The notes below the pieces were generated by a model, which did not search any database, was not told the DNA's origin, and saw only the letters and a program-made list of their open reading frames with translations. This document shows positions 26,066 to 35,033 of a DNA stretch of 64,000 nt, piece after piece. Source of the DNA: Porphyromonadaceae bacterium W3.11 (GTDB lineage Bacteria; Bacteroidota; Bacteroidia; Bacteroidales; Porphyromonadaceae). The position numbers and the translations under genes were made by a program. The number at the start of each line of letters is the position of its first letter. Position 1 is the stretch's first letter. The DNA lies in assembly GCA_030434245.1 (NCBI GenBank), contig JAUISX010000004.1:1-64000 (forward strand), written 5' to 3'.

Positions 26066-27439
26066 TTAATAATCACTAAATGGTCTTACCGAAAATTTAT
26101 ACTTATCCGTATTACCTGTTAAGATTGAACGATGGATACGAACCTCTGACTTATCAAATTCCACACCATGCAATTTATATTTATTAAATCCACTGTTTTG
26201 GTAATCATCAGAAGCAGGATAAAAACCTTTTGTTCCGAGATACACATGTGAATTACCACTTATATAACCTGCAGTTGGGAAAAGACGCTTTACATACTTA
26301 GCACTACTATCGCTCCAGAAATCTTCTTTTGAAATAGCATCCAAAGTCATCTTAGCATCACTTCCAATCAAGCGAGCAGTTACTTCGAGTGCAGACATAT
26401 TATTATCTTCTCCGAAATTAACCAAGCGGTATCTATAGGCAGTTCGCATACGATTGTCATCTCCAATGAATTTAATACCATAAACGACACCGCCAGACAC
26501 TGAATTATATTCCGCAGTGTATTCTTTTTCCTCTTGGCCTTTACCAACTTTTATAGTTTCCTTTACACTCTCCTTAACTTTACTTTCGGTAAAGGAAATA
26601 ATGCCAGAAGAAGGGAACACGCCCAGCCATTCTGAAGCTGATGGGAAATGATAAATACCAGCTAAAAAGCGTTCTGCAAAAAGACTCTTAGCCTCATCGA
26701 ACGAGAACATTCCAAGCTGATCAATACCATTAGAAGTTGCAAAACTCTTACCTTCAGTAGCAACACCGAATTCTGAAACATACTCTAATGCAAGTTTATC
26801 AGGATCATAGACTCCAGGATTATCCGAACCGCCAGCATTCTTGGAAATCGTAAAAGTCTTTCCATCAAAGTTAATAACTATAGCTGCATCGGTTTCTGTT
26901 ATTGAAAAGGTATCTGTGGCATCAAGCCCCTTAGCACGTACTCTTTCACCATTTTCATCCCTTAAAACCTTCCATGTTGCGCCATCATCTGTACTAATTT
27001 GCCAAAAGCCGTCAGCTGTAATCTGCACTTTAGGCATCTTTCCATCTTCTGCTTTAGCCTTAATAGGTTCCCCACCTGAATCTCTCATAAGTTCACCATT
27101 AATAGTCCAGTATAAAGTCCCATTAAGCTCTTTCACAGAAATATCTGGTGTTTTTCCGTTCCTTCCATTCATCAAACTAAGCTTACTACCGTCAGACATA
27201 ATGAGTTCATAACCATATGAAGTCTCAGTCCACTTTTCGATAGATTTCTTTCCAGCTTCGGCGTCAATGAGAACCTGAAGAGTTTCGATTCTTGAATTAG
27301 CATTTTTCATTAAATTCTCAAGGTTACTCACCCTTGATTTTAAATCCTCAAGGTCTTGATTAATTGACGATAGATCAGTACATGATACTGCAATTATCAA
27401 AAGCAGAAGGCCACATGTAAAATTTGCGATTTTCTTCAT
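26066..27439 (-). CDS. Surface lipoprotein with coiled coil, DUF4988-like N-terminus and FISUMP-like C-terminus
   Basis: The 457-residue lipoprotein has signal MKKIANFTCGLLLLIIAVSC (acylated Cys 20). Residues about 22-65 form a coiled coil (DLEDLKSRVSNLENLMKNA). Residues about 70-205 carry repeated W-containing strands (YGYELIMSDGSKL, LYWTINGELMRD, GFWQISTDDGATW) like the DUF4988/PL29-lyase N-terminal region found on Bacteroidota surface proteins. The C-terminal third (RLFPTAGYISG, GTKGFYPASDD, SVRPFSDY) resembles the FISUMP/FGE-like domain. It sits where SusE/SusF-type ligand-binding lipoproteins are usually encoded, directly before susC. Binding of the imported ligand is inferred from position. 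Confidence 0.75.
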   Translation of the reverse strand: MKKIANFTCGLLLLIIAVSCTDLSSINQDLEDLKSRVSNLENLMKNANSRIETLQVLIDAEAGKKSIEKWTETSYGYELIMSDGSKLSLMNGRNGKTPDISVKELNGTLYWTINGELMRDSGGEPIKAKAEDGKMPKVQITADGFWQISTDDGATWKVLRDENGERVRAKGLDATDTFSITETDAAIVINFDGKTFTISKNAGGSDNPGVYDPDKLALEYVSEFGVATEGKSFATSNGIDQLGMFSFDEAKSLFAERFLAGIYHFPSASEWLGVFPSSGIISFTESKVKESVKETIKVGKGQEEKEYTAEYNSVSGGVVYGIKFIGDDNRMRTAYRYRLVNFGEDNNMSALEVTARLIGSDAKMTLDAISKEDFWSDSSAKYVKRLFPTAGYISGNSHVYLGTKGFYPASDDYQNSGFNKYKLHGVEFDKSEVRIHRSILTGNTDKYKFSVRPFSDY

Positions 27440-27470
27440 TTTCAGTCTATATAATTTGGTTATTTAACAC

Positions 27471-28439
27471 TCAATAATTGTATGATAGACTCAGTACAAG
27501 CCTATCACTGTAGTTCGTATTCAGCCCTTTCAAGTAGGCAAAGTCTATTGAACCACCCATAAACTTAGCCCCAACACCAGCTGTCCAATGGCTAGTGTAC
27601 CTTGTACCTATCTGAACACCGGTCCTGAAGCTAACAAGATCAAACACGGTATATTCTCCTCCAAGGTTCGCTTGAAAAACCTGATTCTTAATAGGCAAAA
27701 AGAAATATCTAGCTCCTACTAAAGAGGTAATCTTATGAATATCACCTAACTTGACAGTTAGGTCGGAAGTTATTTCTGCTTTAGCTGGGAGATTATATCT
27801 CTCAGATGACGAATAGTAAAGATGGGTTCCAAAATTAGAGACCCGTGCGGCCACATTAAGTGTTGCTAAAGAACGTGCGATACTGAAATCAGTAAGGTAA
27901 TTAGCTCCTACAGAGAAACTTCCTGCATAAGCAGGACGGCCTGTATAGCTCTGGATAAACGACATCGTAGCAAAAGCACTAAACTGATCGTTAATCCTAA
28001 AAGCATAACCAAGATCGGCAGCCCAATCAAAGGGGTTATATTTCCTTATGTCCTGATCATCGTATGGCCCATCTATAATTTGATATGACAGCCCTCCTTG
28101 GTAGCGAAATCCAGCAAATACTACATGTCTATTCAAAAACTTAGCACCTAAAGATATTGAACCATTCTTAAGACGACCCGATGCTTCTTCATAAGTTGGA
28201 TATAACATTCCATTTGCAGAGATCGTGTACTTATTAGGCTGATACAATATAGAAGCTGGATTAATATACAGATAATTGCTCTTCGCACTCATTAATGTTG
28301 CACTACCCATGGATGCTGCTCGTGCATCAACTGGTGCTTCTAGTATTGGGAGAAGACGATTCTGAGCATTCATTTCAAGAGAGGCTAACCCTATTGAAAG
28401 AATGAGTAGAAGGTACTTTTCAAAAAACTTAATTCTCAT
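27471..28439 (-). CDS. PorV/PorQ-family outer-membrane beta-barrel
   Basis: The 322-residue protein has a signal peptide (ending near MNAQ, residue 26) and the PorV/PorQ family start LEAPVDARAASMGSATLMSAKSN with NPASIL, then regular amphipathic strands to a C-terminal aromatic residue (VLSLSYNY). In T9SS, PorV shuttles cargo from the translocon SprA/Sov to the attachment complex. This gene lies 58 bases after the gene for a T9SS cargo protease, so it may be a dedicated partner of that cargo. It could instead be a general barrel of the family; the true PorV and PorQ genes are probably elsewhere. Confidence 0.8.
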   Translation of the reverse strand: MRIKFFEKYLLLILSIGLASLEMNAQNRLLPILEAPVDARAASMGSATLMSAKSNYLYINPASILYQPNKYTISANGMLYPTYEEASGRLKNGSISLGAKFLNRHVVFAGFRYQGGLSYQIIDGPYDDQDIRKYNPFDWAADLGYAFRINDQFSAFATMSFIQSYTGRPAYAGSFSVGANYLTDFSIARSLATLNVAARVSNFGTHLYYSSSERYNLPAKAEITSDLTVKLGDIHKITSLVGARYFFLPIKNQVFQANLGGEYTVFDLVSFRTGVQIGTRYTSHWTAGVGAKFMGGSIDFAYLKGLNTNYSDRLVLSLSYNY

Positions 28440-28497
28440 ATTATTTATTCATTTTACCAAAAATATTTATTTGGAATCTCTTATACTCTAAAGTAGA

Positions 28498-31332
28498 TTA
28501 TTTCTTTAAAATACTTCGTACTGTTTCACGACCATCTACTTTTATCACTAAGACATAAGAACCTGGCATCAAATGTTTCATATCAATCTGTGCAGCTCCA
28601 GAATCATTCACCTTCGCATCTTCTTGGAAAATTAATTCTCCATTCACACTTTGAACTTTTACATGGGCGGCATTGTATTTTGGATTAAGCCATATATTAA
28701 GCTCTCGCTGAACAGGTATAGGCCATACCGCAAATACGTCAGAAGTAGCATCCTCGGTGACTGTAACTTCTATGGTAGTATTGGTTGTCATATAGCCATT
28801 ACTTGCTGTAACCACAATAGAAGTTTTTCCAGGTTTTTCTCCAATAATAAATAAATGACCAGCCTCATTAATAAAGGTACTAGCAACAGCTGGATTACTA
28901 GATATAGCCTTAAAGCTGTGGCTCAAGAAGTAAGGTTTTTCGAAATAACTAGGAAGTGCCAATTCTATCGGTTCACTATGAATACCAACTAAAAGTGGCT
29001 GAATAGGTGACTTAAGAATTGGTTTCTTGATATACACGACTCTGAACGGAACACTAAACGTTTTGGTAAGTCCTAACTCGTCTGTCAAAACAACTTTAAC
29101 GGCATGCTCTCCTTCACCTAAAACTGGACGAATTACGAACTCAATTCCATTTGTGACCTTTCTGTGTGTAATACCTCCTCTGTCACCTGCTATTTCATAG
29201 CTCCAAGAATGACCATCTATATCCTTTACATCTAAGAGATATGTACTTCTATCAATAACGAAGATAGGTTCACTTGGAATGTTTGAAATTTCAGGAGCAT
29301 GATTCACTTTTGTATCACCAGCGAAAAAACTTGGTTCTGAAGTATTACCCCACTTGTCATATGCTACTAAAGCAAAATGATATGTAGTGGCAGGCTCAAG
29401 AGAAGAAACAGTAAAACTCATCTCATCACCAGGTTTTGTTCCGACACCACTGATGAATCCATTAGCTGTTCCTGATACATCACCATCTGTAAGATAATTA
29501 TTCTTATCTAGTGGCTTATTAGATACATACAATCTATATCTGAGAGGTTGATTATCATCCTCGTCACTTGGAACAACCCAATACACGGTAAGTGCAGTAA
29601 ATGCATTTTCAGTGGACTTATCTTTAATAATCTCTGGTTTATCAGGTGCTTTGTGATCATTCTTCAGTGTAAGTGCTGCATATGCATCAATAGTACCTAT
29701 ACCAAGCTTTCCAGCATATTGTGGATTAACCTTGTCCAGATCCACTGGAAGTACTGACGCAAGCATACGCGCTTTTAGCTCATCATTTGTAAATCCCTGT
29801 CCACCAAACTTAGATAAGACAAGAGCAGCAACACCTGAAATATGTGGACATGCCATAGATGTACCATGATAGTAATGATACTCTTCTCCATTCAACATAG
29901 CAGGTGCCATTGTACTAAGCACACCTGCTTTTTCACCATACCTCTGCATATCACCACCTGGTGCAGCAATATCTACCCAATCACCGTAAGTAGAATAACT
30001 AGCTTTTGTAAAGTTAGGAGCAACTGCTGACACAGCTATTACGCGCTCGTAATTAGCTGGAGGAGTGGGATAATCCAAGTTGTCATTACCCGCTGCAAAA
30101 AATACGATTCCACCTTTCATTGGAGAGTCTTTTCTTTGCTCGCCATAATTTGGATCATCTTTAACCAGGACTGTTCCGGCTTTATCGATAAAAAAGTCAA
30201 TAGCCTCTTTTATGACATCTGGCATAACTTCAACCCCTGATGCAAAAGGGTAACCCCATGAATTCTGAGAAATAGTAGCACCATTTAGAGCTCCATATAT
30301 GATGGCATTAGCAATGTTCTCTGTTGAAGCACCTTTTGTAGTCACACCATCAGGATTCGCTCTAAGAATTGCAGCAGACATCAGACGTACTCCAGTTGCC
30401 TTTGGGTCTTTATCATTTCCACCAGCTACTCCTGCAACACCTATTCCATTATTCGATCTCGCTGCTACTGTACCTGCTACGTGAGTACCGTGACCATCTG
30501 CATCAGGGAGAATATCTGCTGAATTAGAGACAAAACAGAATCCATGAATATCATCTTTATATCCGTTATCGTCATCATCATGGTCATTCTTGGCCTCGCC
30601 TGGGTTGACCCATAGATTATCTACCAAATCTGGATGAGTCACATCAATACCGCCATCAACGACACAAACAATTACATTCGGTGTTCCGGTGGTTATTTCC
30701 CATGCTTTAAAAAGATTAATATCACAGCCTTGCTTTGACCAATATTTGTCTCCTAAATTGTTGTAGTGCCATTGAAGAGGTAAGTATTCATCATCAAATG
30801 GATATTTATCAGAGCGAATGAGATCATATACGTGTTCTTCGCCTTGAGCAGAGCCAAAAACTTCGGCTTTACATGAATACTCCACTTTTTCGATCTCTGC
30901 GACACTATTTAGTAAAGAAAAGGCAGAGGGCAAAGGGGTTTCTTCATCAAAACTTGCAATATACCACCGATCAAGCCCCGCATCCTTTAGTGCACCCTCG
31001 AATTTTCCAGAGGGAAGGACAAGACGTTCTACCTTGTGCGTATTCATCGCACTCAAAGCAGCAGACATAGGTCCAGGCACAGATGACATCTGAATGACAC
31101 CAGAATTGATAAGCTTTATATCTCTTGATGTCTCTCGACCAACCTTAAAAATAATCTTGCCTGGTATCGCACTCTTCGGAGCATACAAGGACGAAGTGTT
31201 TCTTTCAGAAACATTTTGGTCACTTGTCTGAGAAGACGTTAATACTACTTCTCTCTTATTCTCACACCCATATATGCTAAAAAGAGAGGCAACCAAGACT
31301 ATTAGCAGATTAAATATATATTTTTTCTTCAT
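28498..31332 (-). CDS. Subtilisin-like (S8) protease with lipobox and T9SS sorting domain
   Basis: The 944-residue protein starts with a lipoprotein signal (MKKKYIFNLLIVLVASLFSIYGC, Cys 23). After a pro-region comes the S8 catalytic domain with Asp 226 (VDGGIDVTHPD), His 281 (HGTHVAG), oxyanion Asn 416 (AAGND) and Ser 492 (GTSMACPH), so all active residues are present. A fibronectin III-like domain follows (about 565-670), then Ig or cadherin-like domains, and a C-terminal T9SS type A sorting domain (about 865-944, WPIPVQRELNIW to LVIKVDGRETVRSILKK). The enzyme should cleave proteins at the cell surface. Having both a lipobox and a T9SS signal is odd. The SusCD pair nearby could import its products. 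Confidence 0.9.
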   Translation of the reverse strand: MKKKYIFNLLIVLVASLFSIYGCENKREVVLTSSQTSDQNVSERNTSSLYAPKSAIPGKIIFKVGRETSRDIKLINSGVIQMSSVPGPMSAALSAMNTHKVERLVLPSGKFEGALKDAGLDRWYIASFDEETPLPSAFSLLNSVAEIEKVEYSCKAEVFGSAQGEEHVYDLIRSDKYPFDDEYLPLQWHYNNLGDKYWSKQGCDINLFKAWEITTGTPNVIVCVVDGGIDVTHPDLVDNLWVNPGEAKNDHDDDDNGYKDDIHGFCFVSNSADILPDADGHGTHVAGTVAARSNNGIGVAGVAGGNDKDPKATGVRLMSAAILRANPDGVTTKGASTENIANAIIYGALNGATISQNSWGYPFASGVEVMPDVIKEAIDFFIDKAGTVLVKDDPNYGEQRKDSPMKGGIVFFAAGNDNLDYPTPPANYERVIAVSAVAPNFTKASYSTYGDWVDIAAPGGDMQRYGEKAGVLSTMAPAMLNGEEYHYYHGTSMACPHISGVAALVLSKFGGQGFTNDELKARMLASVLPVDLDKVNPQYAGKLGIGTIDAYAALTLKNDHKAPDKPEIIKDKSTENAFTALTVYWVVPSDEDDNQPLRYRLYVSNKPLDKNNYLTDGDVSGTANGFISGVGTKPGDEMSFTVSSLEPATTYHFALVAYDKWGNTSEPSFFAGDTKVNHAPEISNIPSEPIFVIDRSTYLLDVKDIDGHSWSYEIAGDRGGITHRKVTNGIEFVIRPVLGEGEHAVKVVLTDELGLTKTFSVPFRVVYIKKPILKSPIQPLLVGIHSEPIELALPSYFEKPYFLSHSFKAISSNPAVASTFINEAGHLFIIGEKPGKTSIVVTASNGYMTTNTTIEVTVTEDATSDVFAVWPIPVQRELNIWLNPKYNAAHVKVQSVNGELIFQEDAKVNDSGAAQIDMKHLMPGSYVLVIKVDGRETVRSILKK

Positions 31333-31425
31333 AATCTATTACTAATTTTTGCATTTAATGTTTCATTCAAATCACAAAACACAAACACCATCTTATTCAA
31401 ATAAAATTGTGACATCTGAGATAAA

Positions 31426-33102
31426 TCATTTTCCTGAAGATAACAGTTTATCTTGACGTACTACCTCCTCGTGAGCCATAGACAAAAAAGCTTCTCTTTC
31501 TGCTGCAGTTTGAGCACCTAAATCTCTATGGAAATAACTTATTGCCAAAACAGGCATTAGATCCATAACGGAATTAAACCTAGTACCACGAGGGATAATA
31601 AGAATCTTTTTCTCTTCATTATACCATTGAGTAAGTCCATCAACCTCCTTTATATACTTAAAGCCAGAAGCTACAAGAAGGTTTTGAAACTCTTCAGTTA
31701 GATAGTATTTTCTTTCGCTTAAAAATGCTCCCAAATGAACATCATTAAAAACAGCTACCAATTGATCTAGCTTATCAGCAATTTCACCCGTATTTGGATC
31801 TACTTCTGAATCATTCATACCGAAAATACGTGCAACTAATGGACTTAGACTTGGGTCAACTGTATACTGAGACTCTACGACAATACTTGGATGCTTCTTA
31901 CTCCGTGTTTCATAATCAAGGGTTGAACCATTTGCCAGCTCATTTTCCTTGATTTTTGCGTAAGTCCAATCACCAAACAAATACTCATATTTATCAAATG
32001 GGAACTTACTAAACGTCTTATATGGCTCTGTCTGTTTTCCTCTTGACTTAAGTGTAATTGTAGAAGGCTTGGTTTCATCCTTATTAATTTTCATGACCAA
32101 ACCATAAGCTGCTTCAGAATTAGACCCAGAAAAGACCAAAATCTTACTAGAAGGATCTACAGTATTATTTGATATGGCAAATCCATTATACGACAAAAAA
32201 TCCATAAACTCACTAGACTGTAAAACGTCTGGAGCATAGGATGTTATTACTATGTTTGTAATAAGTTTTGAAGATGTGTCAATATTATAGACAACATCAG
32301 AATAGACCGACGATGCATAAACAAATTTTACTGTCACACTACCTGGCTGACCAAGCAAACCGGCTGCGGCTGAATACTCAAGCAAAAAGTTGCCATTATT
32401 TTCTTCAAATGCAATGACTTCATAAGGGGTAGACCTTCTTTCCAAAAGAGGGAGTGCATATTTGGCATTTTTTCGTCTAGGTTGCTGAGTGAAATTCACG
32501 ACAACAACTTTTCCAGACATATTAACATACATCTGAGCAACTCTCTCTTTTAGTGTAGAATTAGCATCAGCAATTACTTTTATAAACCCGCCAATCCGAT
32601 TTGCATGTAGCCACTCTTTACCATCTTCAATTTCAAAAGACCAATCAGAATCATTTGAGGATACATCTATCAAAATGGCTTGTCCATCAGACAATAGGTC
32701 TATATCTTTTGGGGAAACATCTAAAAGCGTAATAGCCTGACTTTGCGTAACAGTTACCAATTCTTTAACACCGCCTGCTACCACTAAAATACCAGACTTT
32801 CTTTTTTCCCCAGACCTATTCTCTTTAGCTGAGACATAGATCCCCTTGTCCTTATACTCTACTTTAAGCCAACTAGGATCTAGAGAGACAGCTTTAACTA
32901 TTGCTTGATTAGTTTTAACTGTTATTTGAGGAATATAGCCAGCTTCAACCTCTTTGCTTGTAAATTCTAGAGATTGAGATGAAAGCTCTAGCACCGCAGG
33001 CTCCGTATTTCTATCCATCTCATCCTCAGGTACACAAGATATAGCTAACACTATAAAAGTCAAGAAGACAGAGGTTAATCTTATCATTGTTTTCACATTC
33101 AT
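31426..33102 (-). CDS. BACON-domain lipoprotein, long paralogue
   Basis: The 558-residue product (ATG 33102; 33105 also possible) has a lipoprotein signal ending ISC. Two BACON-like beta-sandwich domains follow (about 35-120 and 125-208), each ending with a V/I-T-Q-x-Q strand (VTVTQSQ, VVNFTQQ). Residues about 215-315 align with the neighbour gene (LPLLERRSTPYEVIAFEENN versus LPLLKKSPTKHEIIEYEKKQ). About 230 further residues have no counterpart in the neighbour; the segment AHEEVVRQDKLLSSGK ends the chain. BACON domains usually act as surface binding or spacer modules. It precedes the protease gene by 93 bases. Confidence 0.8.
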   Translation of the reverse strand: MNVKTMIRLTSVFLTFIVLAISCVPEDEMDRNTEPAVLELSSQSLEFTSKEVEAGYIPQITVKTNQAIVKAVSLDPSWLKVEYKDKGIYVSAKENRSGEKRKSGILVVAGGVKELVTVTQSQAITLLDVSPKDIDLLSDGQAILIDVSSNDSDWSFEIEDGKEWLHANRIGGFIKVIADANSTLKERVAQMYVNMSGKVVVVNFTQQPRRKNAKYALPLLERRSTPYEVIAFEENNGNFLLEYSAAAGLLGQPGSVTVKFVYASSVYSDVVYNIDTSSKLITNIVITSYAPDVLQSSEFMDFLSYNGFAISNNTVDPSSKILVFSGSNSEAAYGLVMKINKDETKPSTITLKSRGKQTEPYKTFSKFPFDKYEYLFGDWTYAKIKENELANGSTLDYETRSKKHPSIVVESQYTVDPSLSPLVARIFGMNDSEVDPNTGEIADKLDQLVAVFNDVHLGAFLSERKYYLTEEFQNLLVASGFKYIKEVDGLTQWYNEEKKILIIPRGTRFNSVMDLMPVLAISYFHRDLGAQTAAEREAFLSMAHEEVVRQDKLLSSGK

Positions 33103-33170
33103 CATTTACCTTATACAAATATTTTTAAAAGCATACCGAGTTCGCACAGAATTGTAATAAAATCAATGCT

Positions 33171-34211
33171 TTACCCCTTGATTGGAGTAAAAATAACCTT
33201 CGAATCCTTCAATTCATTAACTACGACCTCGACGTCAAAACCAGTTGAAGTACTAGTTCCAGTATAATTATCAGATCCCTTTTGAACTTTTATTTCAAAC
33301 CCCTTGTCTATTAATGTTTGCTTAAATTCATCTGATTTTAGAGTCTTAGCATCATCAGAAATCATCACTATCTGGTGAATAGACTTAGTTGCTGCAGTTA
33401 TGCTATATGTTACAGACTGAAACACAGGAGAAGCATAAAGGAATACTACATAAGGGATATCAATAGGTTCACCCAGTTCACTGTCCACATACTTGACAAC
33501 AAAACTTCCTTGCTTCTTCTCATATTCAATAATTTCATGCTTTGTCGGACTTTTCTTCAACAACGGAAGACCAAATCTAGCCCCGTTATTAAAAGCTTGT
33601 TGAGTAATGGACAATTCTTTAGGATTAGTACCTTTGACCTGTACGTAAATCTGACCTTGCCTTTCACTACTGTTTGTATTTGGTGCTATAGATAATTGGA
33701 GGAAGTTATCAATACGAGTCACATTGATCCAATCTTCCGCTGATTCATCAATCTCATAGTTCCATTCACCTCCATTTGACCTAACATCCACTATTAAGGT
33801 TTTACCTTCTGCTGGAACTACCATCTCAGTTTCTGATAACTCTAAATACAGAGCTGAACCCATTTGAACCACTTTAACTACTTCAAATTTTGTTCCAGCA
33901 AAAACTAACAAACTAGTCTCTCTCTTTTCACCTGAATTATTAGGCTTTGCAGATATATAAATAGTCTTATTACGATACTGAGCTTCTAACCAGTCAGGAG
34001 CGAGAGATTGTACTTTTACAATTTGCTGATTAGTCGTAACGGTCAATAGAGGGGCTACTTCTTGAGATTCACTTGGTAATTCTAGTGCATATTGCGATAA
34101 TTCTAAAGTTTCCGGCTCCATTAGTGCCTTACCTCCTTCTTGCATAGAACAAGAGCTACTCATAATAGCAATAAATACCATTATTGTAATTAAGTTTATC
34201 ACACGTTTCAT
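33171..34211 (-). CDS. BACON-domain lipoprotein, short paralogue
   Basis: From ATG 34211 (MKRVINLITIMVFIAIMSSSC, acylated Cys 21) the protein has 346 residues; the frame is open to 34250, but the extra 13 residues would break the signal. It has two BACON-like domains (about 30-120 and 122-205), ending in VVKVVQMG and LSITQQ. A third domain (about 215-325) is shared with the downstream paralogue (YVVFLYASPVFQSVTYSITA). It lacks the paralogue's long C-terminal extension. As first gene of the reverse-strand locus it probably starts the operon. A surface location and binding role are inferred from the family. Confidence 0.8.
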   Translation of the reverse strand: MKRVINLITIMVFIAIMSSSCSMQEGGKALMEPETLELSQYALELPSESQEVAPLLTVTTNQQIVKVQSLAPDWLEAQYRNKTIYISAKPNNSGEKRETSLLVFAGTKFEVVKVVQMGSALYLELSETEMVVPAEGKTLIVDVRSNGGEWNYEIDESAEDWINVTRIDNFLQLSIAPNTNSSERQGQIYVQVKGTNPKELSITQQAFNNGARFGLPLLKKSPTKHEIIEYEKKQGSFVVKYVDSELGEPIDIPYVVFLYASPVFQSVTYSITAATKSIHQIVMISDDAKTLKSDEFKQTLIDKGFEIKVQKGSDNYTGTSTSTGFDVEVVVNELKDSKVIFTPIKG

Positions 34212-34321
34212 TTTAACATTAATTAGCGCCCAGACCATTAAGAATTCCACCTCAACACTCCAAGCAAGTTAATATTTTATAATTTATTCACGTCGATCGC
34301 TATCATTTTAAACACAGAGTG

Positions 34322-34329
34322 CAAACATA
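34322..34329 (-). promoter_or_regulatory. Possible -7 element of the protease/SusCD locus
   Basis: The reverse strand reads TATGTTTG, matching TAnnTTTG, 111 bases before the ATG of the first lipoprotein gene. No convincing -33 element is seen. The gaps between the seven genes that follow are 21 to 167 bases, which allows one long transcript. Confidence 0.45.
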
Positions 34330-34486
34330 CAAAAATATAACTTCATCGTAATTAAAACGTAACACTTTAACATTTAAATAATATTATTAAATCAGTTGAT
34401 TAATCAAATCATTAAATACAAGAATCAGAGTATATCAATCAACGAAAGATAAATGGTAAAAATGACTATGTTTCATCTTTTCTTTT

Positions 34487-34494
34487 TATCTTTG
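34487..34494 (+). promoter_or_regulatory. Possible -7 element of the thioredoxin gene
   Basis: TATCTTTG at 34487-34494 fits TAnnTTTG. Transcription would begin near 34501, which rules out the in-frame starts at 34453 and 34459 and favours 34510 or 34540. The -33 region is weak. Confidence 0.5.
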
Positions 34495-34539
34495 AGGATG
34501 ATAAAGAATATGGGTGGAGGTTACAAGCGAAAAGAACTC

Positions 34540-35010
34540 ATGAACTTAAATAAAATATTAAAGGATGCTGGCATTCTAATTGTCATCTTTCTGGTGGTTG
34601 GTATCATTTCGGGACACATTGATATATCCCCTAAAAAAGCAAACCAAAGTAATGCAACCGTTGTGGAGATTAATCAATCTCAGTTTGCTGAGCTTATTTT
34701 TGATTTTGAAAAAGGGGGCGAATGGAAGTTCAGTGGAGACAAGCCCGTGGTCATAGACTTTTATGCTACTTGGTGCGGACCATGCAAGAGACTGCGTCCC
34801 CGTCTGGAACAATTGGCAAGTGAATATGGTGACCAAATTATTGTTTACTCTATTGATGCCGAATTAGCACCTCACCTTTCAGCTTATATGGGTGTGGATC
34901 GTTTTCCAACAGTTTTCTTTGTACCATTGGAGGGCATTCCTTACAAGAGTGTAGGATTAATACCTCTTTACAAACTAAGAAAAGGCGTTGAAAAAATTTT
35001 AGAAAATTAG
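34540..35010 (+). CDS. Membrane-anchored thioredoxin-family protein
   Basis: From ATG 34540 the protein has 156 residues: an N-terminal hydrophobic helix (about 10-26, AGILIVIFLVVGIISG), a short linker, and a thioredoxin domain with the active site WCGPC (78-82) and cis-proline Pro 123 (RFPTV). It should face the periplasm, anchored in the inner membrane, and reduce or exchange disulfides. A start at 34510 (MGGGYKRKELM) is also open; 34453 would lie before the likely transcription start. It ends 23 bases before phoH. Confidence 0.85.
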   Translation: MNLNKILKDAGILIVIFLVVGIISGHIDISPKKANQSNATVVEINQSQFAELIFDFEKGGEWKFSGDKPVVIDFYATWCGPCKRLRPRLEQLASEYGDQIIVYSIDAELAPHLSAYMGVDRFPTVFFVPLEGIPYKSVGLIPLYKLRKGVEKILEN

Positions 35011-35033
35011 AAATAAAAGGGAAACCAATTTTG

